Below, one piece after another: positions 7,868 through 16,255 of a DNA stretch of 64,000 nt (position 1 is its first letter; each line of letters begins with the position of its first letter). The translations under genes were made by a program, and so were the position numbers. The DNA comes from Carnobacterium sp. CP1 (lineage in GTDB: Bacteria; Bacillota; Bacilli; Lactobacillales; Carnobacteriaceae), in contig NZ_CP010796.1 in NCBI RefSeq assembly GCF_001483965.1, positions 2,153,501 to 2,217,500 on the forward strand, read 5' to 3'. The notes beneath the pieces are model-generated. The model was not told where the DNA came from, searched no databases, and worked only from the letters and a program-made list of their open reading frames with translations.

Positions 7868-9673
7868 GTGGAACAAACCAATAGTGGAAAAAAAGGGGCA
7901 AAAGCATTTGTTCAACGAATGGGCAGCTATTTAAGCGGTATGGTCATGCCGAACATTGGGGCATTTATTGCATGGGGAATTATAACCGCTTTATTTATTG
8001 AAGATGGGTATTGGCCGAATGCCGACTTAGCATCTATGGTTGGTCCGATGTTGTCCTATTTGTTACCTTTATTGATAGGGTATACGGGCGGAAGTATGGT
8101 TTATGGCCAACGAGGAGCGGTCGTGGGATCAATCGCAACATTTGGAGTTATCATGGGGTCAGAGGTTCCAATGTTTATTGGAGCGATGGCGTTAGGGCCA
8201 TTAGGCGGTTATTGTGTCAAATGGTTTGATGACATTTTTAAAGACAAGATCAAAGCAGGATTTGAAATGTTGGTCAACAACTTTTCTAGTGGGATCATTG
8301 GATTTCTATTAGCGATCGTTGCTTATTATGGAGTAGGTCCATTTGTAACGATTTTAACTGGAGCTTTGGCTAGCGGAGTAGCATGGATCGTTAGCGCAGG
8401 CTTATTGCCACTAGCAAATATTTTTATTGAACCGGCAAAAATTCTCTTTTTGAACAATGCTATCAATCATGGTATTTTAACACCATTGGGTATTGAACAA
8501 GCTGCAGAAACAGGGAAATCAATTCTTTTCTTACTAGAAGCTAATCCAGGACCAGGTTTAGGACTCTTATTAGCGTATACATTCTTTGGTAAAGGAGCAG
8601 CTAAATCTTCTGCACCTGGAGCTGCATTGATTCAATTTATTGGAGGGATTCATGAAATCTACTTCCCTTATGTTTTAATGAAACCATTGCTGTTCTTAGC
8701 TGTTATCGCTGGAGGGATGGCTGGAACGTTGACAAACACAATCATGAACTCTGGTCTAGTCGCTGCAGCATCTCCAGGTTCCATTATTGCTATTCTAGCA
8801 ATGGCGCCTAAAGGAGGATATCTAGGAGTTATTTTAGGAGTAGTTGCTGGAGCAGTTGTTTCTTTCTTAGTGGCAATGGTCATTTTGAAAGCCGATAAAT
8901 CTGATCCAGAATCCGAAAAATTTGAAACTAAACTTAAAGAAACACAAGCTATGAAAGCTCAGTCAAAAGGAACAAGCAAATCTGCATCTGCAGTAACTTC
9001 AACAGACGATGTAGCACAAGTTAAACAAGCGCAAGTTTCCAAAATCATCTTTGCGTGTGATGCCGGTATGGGTTCTAGTGCAATGGGAGCTTCTATCTTA
9101 CGCAAAAAAGTGAAAGATGCAGGCTTAGATATTTCGGTGACAAACTCATCGATCAATAACCTGAAAGATGAAGATGGTTTGCTGGTTATCACGCAAGAAG
9201 AATTAACAGCTCGTGCAAAACAAAAAACACCTCGGGCAACACAAGTTTCTGTTGAAAACTTCTTAAACAGTCCTAAATACGAGGAAATCATTGATAACTT
9301 AAAAAATACTGGCTCAACGGCTACTGAAGCGGCGGCAGAAGTGTCTGCTAATACAGGAACAACATCAAGTGAAGTTCCTAAAAATGTTTCTAAGATCATC
9401 TTTGCGTGTGATGCTGGTATGGGTTCTAGTGCAATGGGAGCTTCTATCTTACGCAAAAAAGTAAAAGAAGCTGGTTTGGATATCTCGGTGACAAACTCAT
9501 CGATCAATAACCTAACAGATGAAGACGGTTTGTTGGTCATTACGCAAGAAGAATTAACCGTTCGTGCACAACAAAAAACGCCTCATGCAACACAAGTTTC
9601 GGTGGGAAATTTCTTGAATAGTCCGAAATACGATGAAATTATTGATGATTTAAAAAAATCTATTAACGAATAG
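7868..9673 (+). CDS. mtlA: Mannitol PTS permease, IIC-IIB-IIB
   Basis: A 601-residue mannitol-specific enzyme II of the phosphotransferase system that imports mannitol and phosphorylates it to mannitol-1-phosphate. Residues about 1-340 are the IIC membrane channel; it begins near VQRMGSYLSGMVMPNIGAF and contains GGIHEIYFPY. A linker leads to two IIB domains in tandem, each with the phospho-Cys motif IFACDAGMGSSAMGAS (Cys397 and Cys514). Most mannitol permeases have one IIB. The start is GTG after GAGGAGGAAG. It begins an operon with mtlR, mtlF (enzyme IIA) and mtlD. The duplication is clear at both DNA and protein level. Confidence 0.95.
   Translation: MEQTNSGKKGAKAFVQRMGSYLSGMVMPNIGAFIAWGIITALFIEDGYWPNADLASMVGPMLSYLLPLLIGYTGGSMVYGQRGAVVGSIATFGVIMGSEVPMFIGAMALGPLGGYCVKWFDDIFKDKIKAGFEMLVNNFSSGIIGFLLAIVAYYGVGPFVTILTGALASGVAWIVSAGLLPLANIFIEPAKILFLNNAINHGILTPLGIEQAAETGKSILFLLEANPGPGLGLLLAYTFFGKGAAKSSAPGAALIQFIGGIHEIYFPYVLMKPLLFLAVIAGGMAGTLTNTIMNSGLVAAASPGSIIAILAMAPKGGYLGVILGVVAGAVVSFLVAMVILKADKSDPESEKFETKLKETQAMKAQSKGTSKSASAVTSTDDVAQVKQAQVSKIIFACDAGMGSSAMGASILRKKVKDAGLDISVTNSSINNLKDEDGLLVITQEELTARAKQKTPRATQVSVENFLNSPKYEEIIDNLKNTGSTATEAAAEVSANTGTTSSEVPKNVSKIIFACDAGMGSSAMGASILRKKVKEAGLDISVTNSSINNLTDEDGLLVITQEELTVRAQQKTPHATQVSVGNFLNSPKYDEIIDDLKKSINE
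9036..9321 (+). repeat. First copy of the duplicated IIB coding region
   Basis: This segment of mtlA matches 9387-9672 at an offset of 351 bases (117 codons), with a stretch of over 40 identical bases around the Cys motif. It encodes the first IIB domain. Confidence 0.9.
9387..9672 (+). repeat. Second copy of the duplicated IIB coding region
   Basis: The second IIB coding copy differs from 9036-9321 mainly at third codon positions and a few residues near its end. The linker between the copies is Thr/Ala/Glu-rich. Confidence 0.9.
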
Positions 9674-9825
9674 TTCACTGGAAGGCTTATTGCTTTAGCA
9701 ACTTGATCGTCTAGGATAAGATAAGTAATGTAAACAACATACTTTTCTTATATAGAATAAGAGTTTTGGGATTCAACTGCAACCAGTGTGTAGCGGTATG
9801 CTTTCCCCAAAATTTAAAATAAGGA

Positions 9826-9876
9826 GAGTAAACACAGTGAAGAGTAGTCACTGTGTTTACTCATTTTGATTTTTTT
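9826..9876 (+). terminator. Strong hairpin and T-rich tract just before mtlR
   Basis: GAGTAAACACAGTGA (9826-9840) pairs perfectly over 15 bases with TCACTGTGTTTACTC (9848-9862) across a seven-base loop, followed by ATTTTGATTTTTTT. It looks like an intrinsic terminator or attenuator between mtlA and mtlR and would lower expression of the downstream genes. Confidence 0.75.
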
Positions 9877-9894
9877 GGAAAGGAGGAAATCCCG

Positions 9895-11982
9895 ATTAAC
9901 ATTTCTAAAAGAGAAAAGAAAATTATCGAGCTGCTCTTGGAACAAAAAAACGGAGTGACATTAGACTTTTTGACCGAGGCTCTTCGTGTTAGTGACCGGA
10001 CGATTTACCGTGAAATGTCGAGTCTGGAAAGCACATTAGCCAAAAGCCAAATCAAATTAGTTCGAGAACCGGATAAGGGGTATCGTTTAATTGGCAATGC
10101 TATTGCACTCCAGGAATTGCAAGAAAATCTGCATGACTCCTCTAAAGAATTGTCGGTTCAACAACGCCAGAGCATCTTAGTTATCCAATTGTTGCTAAAT
10201 GAAGAAGAAGTTAAAATGGAAGCTTTAGCCCTTGAACTTCAAGTGAGCGTGGGGACGATCCAATCAGATCTACAATCGATAGAAGAAATTTTTAAAGACT
10301 ATAAAATTGAAATTCAAAGAAAAAAATCCAAAGGCATCAAAGCCGTTGCTGAAGAAAGCAATCGCAGGTTGATTATTAGCGGATTGATCAGCAGCGAAAT
10401 CAACGAATACGATTTTTCTCGATTGCTCGAGAGCTTCTCAAAGAAAAATAAAGAGAGCCAATGGGTAAAAAGAGAGAACTTGTTTTTAAATCTATTGGAT
10501 GAACAAGTGTTGACCAATGTGTACTATGTTCTAAAAGAGTTTGATCAAGATTTCTTTAAACAAGTGACCGATACTCAATTTCAAAAACTCATTATTTTGT
10601 TGACCTTTTCCATTATGCGCATCAAGCAAGGCTATACTTTGGAATCCTTCCATACGCCGTTAACGACGGTTGAAGACTCCACAAGTGTCAGCATCGCGAA
10701 AGGAATTTTTCAAGCTACCCAGAAGAGGGATGCTATTGAAGTAAACTTGGCAGAAACTTATTTTCTGGCTCTTCAGATAGAAGGCTTGAATGTCCACATA
10801 CGAAAAGAGTTCTTTTCAGAAGGTTATGATGCAGATTTGAGTTTTAAGGTGAGCGAATTGATTCGTAGAGTTTCTTATCAAATGGATTGGGATTTCAATC
10901 AAGACGAAACCTTGTACAATGATTTGCTGGCTCATATCTCTGCTGCGGTTAAGCGAGCGATGGCGCCGATGCCAGGCAATGTAAGTTCACTACTACAAAA
11001 GATACATTCACAGTATCAACAATTGAGTCTTGTAGTGGAGGAAAACTTAAAAGAAGTCTTTACAGACATTGAGTTTTTACCTGATGAAATCATCTATATC
11101 GTGATTCATTTTGCCTCCACCTATGAGAAGTTGATTGCTAGACAGCATGTTTCTGTATTGGTTATTTGTTCAAGTGGTGTCGGCATGGCTAAAATAGTGC
11201 AAAACCGTTTAAAGAAAAATATTCCAGAAATATCTGATATCGCGACCTCGCGTATTTCTCAATTGGATCAACTAGAATTGGAAGACTACGATTTGATTCT
11301 CTCCACGATTTTCTTGCAAGGGTTTGAATCAGAATACAAAGTTGTTACGCCATTGCTGATGGATGATGAAATCAAAAGCATCCGGATGTCTATTAAACAA
11401 TTGCTATCCGAAAAATTGAAAAAACAGCCTTCTGATACTAAAAATCTAGTGACATCGCCGATAGAAGAAAATGAATTTAAAACCTTTTATCATAAAATGA
11501 CGATCGTAAATCAGTTATTCGAACGGTTCGATTTGAAGAAATGGCAGAATCACCGCAATATAGAAGAACTGATTGAATCTATTTGTTTGTATTTGGAAGA
11601 AGAAGCCGTTCTTTCGAATCCCGAAAAAATCAAATGGAAGCTGCTGGAGCGCATGACTATAGCTCCTATTGGTTTACCTGGAACGAACATGGCTTTATTC
11701 CATTGTATTGATTCAGAAGTGACCGTGCCGTACTTTGCTATTTATGACATTCCGGCATCTTTTGTGATGGATTCGATTGATAAAGGGACCATTGAGATGA
11801 AACGAGTGTTAATGATGCTTGGTCCTGAACCTTTAAGCGAGGCGGCTCAAGAAGTATTGGGATTGATCAGTTCTGCTATTGTTGAAAGTGACTTGAATTT
11901 AGAAATCTTTAATGCTGGTTCGAAAAAATTGCTCACCAATTATTTAAATGCCTTATTTTTAGAAAAATACCAAAAACAATAA
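9895..11982 (+). CDS. mtlR: Mannitol operon activator MtlR, apparent ATT start
   Basis: A roughly 695-residue PTS-regulated transcription activator. In order it has helix-turn-helix domains in the first 160 residues, two PRD domains (about 170-400), an IIB-like domain with a Cys motif (VICSSGVGMAKI) and a C-terminal IIA-like domain. PTS proteins phosphorylate these to switch mannitol genes on. Start choice: a perfect AAAGGAGG lies eight bases before ATT at 9895, giving INISKREKKIIELL, which lines up with the usual MtlR N-terminus. The only upstream canonical start in frame, GTG at 9853, lies inside a hairpin and has no proper ribosome binding site. ATT initiation is therefore likely, though a base error is possible. 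Confidence 0.9.
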   Translation: MNISKREKKIIELLLEQKNGVTLDFLTEALRVSDRTIYREMSSLESTLAKSQIKLVREPDKGYRLIGNAIALQELQENLHDSSKELSVQQRQSILVIQLLLNEEEVKMEALALELQVSVGTIQSDLQSIEEIFKDYKIEIQRKKSKGIKAVAEESNRRLIISGLISSEINEYDFSRLLESFSKKNKESQWVKRENLFLNLLDEQVLTNVYYVLKEFDQDFFKQVTDTQFQKLIILLTFSIMRIKQGYTLESFHTPLTTVEDSTSVSIAKGIFQATQKRDAIEVNLAETYFLALQIEGLNVHIRKEFFSEGYDADLSFKVSELIRRVSYQMDWDFNQDETLYNDLLAHISAAVKRAMAPMPGNVSSLLQKIHSQYQQLSLVVEENLKEVFTDIEFLPDEIIYIVIHFASTYEKLIARQHVSVLVICSSGVGMAKIVQNRLKKNIPEISDIATSRISQLDQLELEDYDLILSTIFLQGFESEYKVVTPLLMDDEIKSIRMSIKQLLSEKLKKQPSDTKNLVTSPIEENEFKTFYHKMTIVNQLFERFDLKKWQNHRNIEELIESICLYLEEEAVLSNPEKIKWKLLERMTIAPIGLPGTNMALFHCIDSEVTVPYFAIYDIPASFVMDSIDKGTIEMKRVLMMLGPEPLSEAAQEVLGLISSAIVESDLNLEIFNAGSKKLLTNYLNALFLEKYQKQ

Positions 11983-12006
11983 TGAACAAGAAAGAGGATG
12001 AATAAA

Positions 12007-12447
12007 ATGGACATTTTAAAAAAAGAAAACATTCGTTTAAACCAAGCTTTTGTAGATAAAGAGGAAGCTATCCGTTACGCTGGTCAAATTTTAGTTGATG
12101 GAGGATATGTAGAAGAAGGCTACATTAAAGAAATGATTCAACGCGAAGAGAATTTAACCACTTATATGGGCAACTTTATTGCTATTCCGCATGGTACAGA
12201 AAATTCAAAAGATATGATCAAAAAATCAGGACTTTCTGTTGTCCAAATTCCAGGCGGCGTTAACTTTGGAACAGAGGAAGATGAAAAAATGGTCAGCATT
12301 GTTTTCGGAATCGCTGGAGTCGGCAATGAGCATTTGGACATTCTTTCAAAAATCGCTATTTATTGCTCAGAGATCGATAACGTTGTTAAATTAGCAGATG
12401 CAACTACAGCAGAAGAAGTTTTATCTGCATTGGAAGGGGTCGAATAA
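12007..12447 (+). CDS. mtlF: Mannitol PTS enzyme IIA
   Basis: A 146-residue cytoplasmic phosphocarrier that passes phosphate from HPr to the IIB domains of MtlA. The active-site His is in AIPHGTEN (about residue 62). An ATG at 11998 directly abuts the ribosome binding bases GAAAGAGG, so the ATG at 12007, nine bases further, is the better start and gives [15 protein letters not shown], a typical family N-terminus. It lies between mtlR and mtlD, and its stop codon ends one base before the mtlD start, so the two are translationally coupled. Confidence 0.94.
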   Translation: MDILKKENIRLNQAFVDKEEAIRYAGQILVDGGYVEEGYIKEMIQREENLTTYMGNFIAIPHGTENSKDMIKKSGLSVVQIPGGVNFGTEEDEKMVSIVFGIAGVGNEHLDILSKIAIYCSEIDNVVKLADATTAEEVLSALEGVE

Positions 12448-12448
12448 T

Positions 12449-13594
12449 ATGCAAGCTATTCATTTTGGCGGAGGCAATATTGGCAGAGGGTTTATTGGAG
12501 AAGTTCTATCTGAAAATGGATTCGACATTGCATTTATCGATGTCAATAAAGACATCATTGATGCCTTGAACCAGTACAAAGAATATACGATCGAATTAGC
12601 TGAAGAAAATAAAAAACACATTACGGTCAAAAATGTTTCCGGCATCAACAATGGTACCCATCCTGAAGAAGTCGTGGAAGCTTTTAAACAGGCAGCCATT
12701 GTTACGACTGCCATTGGCCCGAAAATATTGCCGTTTATTGCACCATTGATAGCTGAAGGAATTCAAAAACGTAAAGAAATGAACTCTACTCAACCAGTAG
12801 ATGTGATTGCTTGTGAAAATATGATTGGCGGAAGTGATTTCCTTAAAAGCGAAGTTATCAAGCATTTATCGGATGAAGAAATTCAATACGTTGAACAATA
12901 CATTGGATTTCCTAATGCAGCTGTTGACCGGATCGTTCCTCTGCAAACGCATGAAGATAAATTATTTGTTTCAGTTGAACCTTATAAAGAATGGGTCATT
13001 GACGAAAGAGCTTTGAAAAATAAAGACCTTAAGTTAACCGGCGCCCATTATGCAGAAGATTTAGAACCGTATATCGAAAGAAAATTATTCACTGTGAATA
13101 CCGGACATGCGACTACAGCTTATACCGGAAAATATGCGGGTTACAAAACCATAGATGAAGCTTTAAAAGATGAAGAAGTAAAAGCGCAAGTTGAACACGT
13201 TTTAGGCGAAACAGGTGCTTTAATGATTGAGAAGTGGGATTTCGATGCAGCTGAGCACCAAGCTTATATTGAAAAAATATTGTCACGTTTCATGAACCCT
13301 TATATCTCAGATGATATTACACGTGTAGCAAGAACACCGATGAGAAAATTAGGCTACGATGAACGGTTTATCCGACCTATTCGGGAAGCAAATGAAAGAG
13401 GATTGTCTACTGAACATTTAATCAAAACAGTAGCCAAAATATTGGTTTATCGTGATGCTGCTGATGAAGAAAGTCAAAAGCTAGCTGAATTATTAGCAGG
13501 AAAACCAGTTGAAGAAGTTATTAAGGAAGTAACAGGTTTGAAAGACAAAACCTTAATTGATAAAATCGCGGACGAATACACTAAAGTAGTCTAG
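12449..13594 (+). CDS. mtlD: Mannitol-1-phosphate 5-dehydrogenase
   Basis: A 381-residue NAD-dependent enzyme that oxidises mannitol-1-phosphate to fructose-6-phosphate, linking mannitol uptake to glycolysis. The N-terminus [17 protein letters not shown] carries the NAD-binding glycine motif, and [14 protein letters not shown] holds residues conserved in the family's active site. The start at 12449 follows the mtlF stop by one base; an extension to 12398 would overlap mtlF and lacks support. It is the last gene of the mannitol operon, followed by a strong terminator. Confidence 0.96.
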   Translation: MQAIHFGGGNIGRGFIGEVLSENGFDIAFIDVNKDIIDALNQYKEYTIELAEENKKHITVKNVSGINNGTHPEEVVEAFKQAAIVTTAIGPKILPFIAPLIAEGIQKRKEMNSTQPVDVIACENMIGGSDFLKSEVIKHLSDEEIQYVEQYIGFPNAAVDRIVPLQTHEDKLFVSVEPYKEWVIDERALKNKDLKLTGAHYAEDLEPYIERKLFTVNTGHATTAYTGKYAGYKTIDEALKDEEVKAQVEHVLGETGALMIEKWDFDAAEHQAYIEKILSRFMNPYISDDITRVARTPMRKLGYDERFIRPIREANERGLSTEHLIKTVAKILVYRDAADEESQKLAELLAGKPVEEVIKEVTGLKDKTLIDKIADEYTKVV

Positions 13595-13618
13595 TATCTA
13601 ATCAAAACGATTCAAGGA

Positions 13619-13663
13619 ACCACCAACATTCAGCAAAAAGCTGCTAATGTTGGTGGTTTTTTT
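13619..13663 (+). terminator. Terminator of the mannitol operon
   Basis: ACCACCAACATT pairs with AATGTTGGTGGT, with an inner CAGC/GCTG helix, followed by six or seven T. Confidence 0.92.
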
Positions 13664-13728
13664 GTCATTAAACGATTTCAAGCAACTATTTGGACATCGC
13701 TGAATGAAAAAACGGAAGCCGGTATTAG

Positions 13729-13751
13729 CCTTTCAGCTGTTCACTGAAAGG
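13729..13751. promoter_or_regulatory. Inverted repeat upstream of the PfkB-family gene
   Basis: CCTTTCAG and CTGAAAGG form a perfect eight-base inverted repeat with a seven-base spacer, ending about 30 bases upstream of the likely -10 box (TATAAT, 13782-13787). It could be an operator for an unidentified regulator or a weak hairpin. Confidence 0.35.
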
Positions 13752-13841
13752 TTAATAAATGTAAGCGGTACAGTTAGGTGATATAATAAGAAGAAAAAGA
13801 AGGTTTTTTTGAAAATAGTGCAATTGGAAGGAGAAAAAAAT

Positions 13842-14771
13842 ATGATCTACACCATTACATTGAATCCAGCCATTGACCGTTTGTTATTCCTTGAAAAAAC
13901 ATTGGTCAAAGAAAAAAACAACCGGCTTAGTAAAGTCGAGTATGATTTAGGCGGAAAAGGTCACCATGGTTCTTTTGCGATGAGTACACTAGGCGTAGAA
14001 AACCAAGCATTGGGTTTTTGCGGTACAACGAACAAAAGTAAATTGGAAAAAATTTTAAAGGAAAAAGAACTCAATTATGATTTGGTAGAGGTTTATGGAA
14101 AGCCGACTCGAGAAAGCTATGTTATTTTGGAAGCGAACGTTAGCGGTAGTATCTTGATCACTGAAAAAGGTTTTAGAGTCTCCAGTTATGATATAGAATT
14201 GTTGACTGAAAAAATTGAAGAAAAGATTCAAGAAAAGGATATCGTTTTGATTGCCGGCTCGATGCCGCCGGGATTCGAACTGAGAGATTTGGAAGAGTTG
14301 CTGCATGTATTGAAAAAGAAAAACTGTTTTATCGCATGCGATCTTTCGGGAACAGCATTGACTAAAGCAGTTGAAGTAGGAGTAAACTTTATCAAACCGA
14401 ATGCCTTTGAAATACAAGAAATTGTTTCCGCAGAAAATCCTTTACTAGAGAACTTAAAAGAACTGTCTAAAAAAATCGATTATGTCGTTGTTTCGCAAGG
14501 AAGTGAAGGCAGCATTTGCAGCCATGATGGTGAGTTTTACCAAATCACGGTTCCTAAAGTCGTTGCAGTGAATGATACGGGTGCCGGTGATTGCTTTGTC
14601 GGGGCTTTCTTAGCAAATTTATCTTTAGGAAAGCCATTGACTGAGACGTTAGCCTTTGCGAGCGGTTGTGCTGCAAGCAAAGTGCAATACACGAACAGCA
14701 CAACATTTAGTGTGAAAGAAGCTAAGTTGTTACAAAAGAAAGTACGAGTTGAAAAATTACAAATGGACTAA
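13842..14771 (+). CDS. PfkB-family sugar-phosphate kinase, 1-phosphofructokinase-like
   Basis: A 309-residue PfkB-family kinase of the FruK/LacC branch. It starts MIYTITLNPAIDRLLF, typical of that branch, and ends its fold with the ATP-binding and catalytic signature NDTGAGDCFVGAFL. The first PfkB signature reads LGGKGHHGSF, where relatives usually have GGKGINVA, so substrate choice may differ. Likely substrates are fructose-1-phosphate or tagatose-6-phosphate. No PTS fructose permease or fru regulator adjoins it, so it stands as an orphan with its own TATAAT promoter. The start follows GGAAGGAG. The family is certain; the substrate is not. Confidence 0.8.
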   Translation: MIYTITLNPAIDRLLFLEKTLVKEKNNRLSKVEYDLGGKGHHGSFAMSTLGVENQALGFCGTTNKSKLEKILKEKELNYDLVEVYGKPTRESYVILEANVSGSILITEKGFRVSSYDIELLTEKIEEKIQEKDIVLIAGSMPPGFELRDLEELLHVLKKKNCFIACDLSGTALTKAVEVGVNFIKPNAFEIQEIVSAENPLLENLKELSKKIDYVVVSQGSEGSICSHDGEFYQITVPKVVAVNDTGAGDCFVGAFLANLSLGKPLTETLAFASGCAASKVQYTNSTTFSVKEAKLLQKKVRVEKLQMD

Positions 14772-14794
14772 AAATAAACAAATTATTAACAAGT

Positions 14795-14848
14795 CACCAT
14801 CAGATTTGCCTTGGAAAGAAAAGGCATTTGCTTGATGGTGTCTTTTTT
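14795..14848 (+). terminator. Terminator after the PfkB-family gene
   Basis: CACCATCA with TGATGGTG and an inner pairing of ATTTGCCTT with AAGGCA form a long imperfect stem, followed by TCTTTTTT. Confidence 0.8.
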
Positions 14849-14902
14849 AAGACCATCATTATTAAATAACTGTATATATTGTGCATAAAGCCAGAATAAG
14901 GA

Positions 14903-14932
14903 TTGACACTCATTAGAATACAATGGTAAGAT
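14903..14932 (+). promoter_or_regulatory. Promoter of the permease-GGT operon
   Basis: TTGACA (14903-14908) and TAAGAT (14927-14932) are 18 bases apart, about 90 bases upstream of the permease start. Confidence 0.55.
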
Positions 14933-15022
14933 ATGCCCATTGCATTAGATTTTGATTAGTTTATTTTCTTTCATCTTAATCAAATCGACTAAAAAAGCAC
15001 GATTTATAGGGGAGGAATTTTT

Positions 15023-16228
15023 ATGCAGGATATCTTGACAGCTTTCACAAGTGGAAGCTACTTTTATTTTTTGATTGTAGTTGGTATTTTTGCGATTGGG
15101 GACTTCTTTGGGATTCTTTCCAAAGCTAAAGTTTCATCTGTATTTGTGGCATTATTTTTATTTCTTATCGGTTTTTTGACGAATGTCTTACCCGCTAATA
15201 TTATCGAATTAGCTGGTTTATCGGAATTTGGCAGTTTATCGGCCGGTTTATTGATTTTTCATATGGGTACGATGATCAATTTAAAGCAATTGGCTGAAGA
15301 ATGGCGAACCGTTTTGACAGCCGTTGTATCCATGTTGGTTGTCATGTTGGCTTGTTTAGCGGTCGCTCCAATCGTCGGAATTAAGAGTGCTATTGTAGCA
15401 ATTCCAGTGTTAAACGGCGGGATCGTGTCGACACAAATCATGAGTGGTGCAGCTTCTGAAATAGGTTTAGCTATTCCTGCTGCTTTAGGAGTAGTGCTAT
15501 ACGCTATTAAGAAGTTTGCCGGTTCTTATCCAGCTTCCTTTTTTGGAGTAAGAGAGGCAAAGGACGTTTTGGCTGATTACCGCAGCAAGCAAAAAAAGGT
15601 ATTAACGCCAAGTGAAGAAGAATCTATGCAAGCAGACTTACAAAAAAACATCGGCTTCGCTGATAGAAACAACAAGTATTTTACTGATTTTGTCTGTGTA
15701 GCAATTGCTGTTTTCTTTGCTTGGATTGCAGTTTCACTAGGAACAGTCACTCCTATCAACTATTCGATTTGGGCTTTGTTATTTGGAGCAGTGATGAGTT
15801 ATACCAAGTTGGTTCCCAACAAAATCTTAGAAAAAGGGAAAGCCTCTGGATTGCTGTCCATGTTAGTCTTTGCGACAATCGTTCCTTCGCTGGCTAACAT
15901 TAGTGTGGCTGACTTGCTTTCATTAGGTCTCTCGACTATTTTGCTGATCGGGGTGTCTTTGATAGCTTTATACATTGTTTTCTATTTACTGCCAGGTTGG
16001 AAACTGACAAAAACTAAAAATTTAGCTATGGGAATTGCCATGGGACAATTTTTAGGCTTCCCAGCAACTTTTTTGATTTCAAACGAAATTGCTAAAGCCG
16101 TAACGGATGATCCTGAAGAACAAGAAATAATTCTAGAACACATTATGCCAGCTTATGTAGTAGCCGGATTGTCGACAGTTACGACGTTATCCATTGTGAT
16201 CGCTGGAGTTTTCGTTAACTTTTTATAA
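15023..16228 (+). CDS. Putative permease, possibly GltS-like
   Basis: A 401-residue membrane protein with about ten hydrophobic helices and a charged cytoplasmic loop near residues 180-220. Small-residue-rich segments in each half (IPVLNGGIVSTQIMSGAAS and AMGIAMGQFLGFPATF) suggest an inverted-repeat carrier, and the length equals that of the sodium/glutamate carrier GltS. I do not recognise the family with certainty. The start follows AGGGGAGGA. It is 27 bases upstream of a gamma-glutamyltranspeptidase-like gene, so the pair probably handles a common compound, such as a gamma-glutamyl peptide or its product. The transport role is inferred. Confidence 0.6.
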   Translation: MQDILTAFTSGSYFYFLIVVGIFAIGDFFGILSKAKVSSVFVALFLFLIGFLTNVLPANIIELAGLSEFGSLSAGLLIFHMGTMINLKQLAEEWRTVLTAVVSMLVVMLACLAVAPIVGIKSAIVAIPVLNGGIVSTQIMSGAASEIGLAIPAALGVVLYAIKKFAGSYPASFFGVREAKDVLADYRSKQKKVLTPSEEESMQADLQKNIGFADRNNKYFTDFVCVAIAVFFAWIAVSLGTVTPINYSIWALLFGAVMSYTKLVPNKILEKGKASGLLSMLVFATIVPSLANISVADLLSLGLSTILLIGVSLIALYIVFYLLPGWKLTKTKNLAMGIAMGQFLGFPATFLISNEIAKAVTDDPEEQEIILEHIMPAYVVAGLSTVTTLSIVIAGVFVNFL

Positions 16229-16255
16229 ACCATTAAAATGCAAAGGGGAATACCT

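Noticed and set aside
8959-9540. 193-codon minus-strand frame with internal repeats
   Set aside because: It is the antisense shadow of the duplicated IIB region of mtlA.
13753-13774. CcpA site at TGTAAGCGGTACAG before the PfkB gene
   Set aside because: The spacing of the half sites is off by one and the last two conserved positions do not match.
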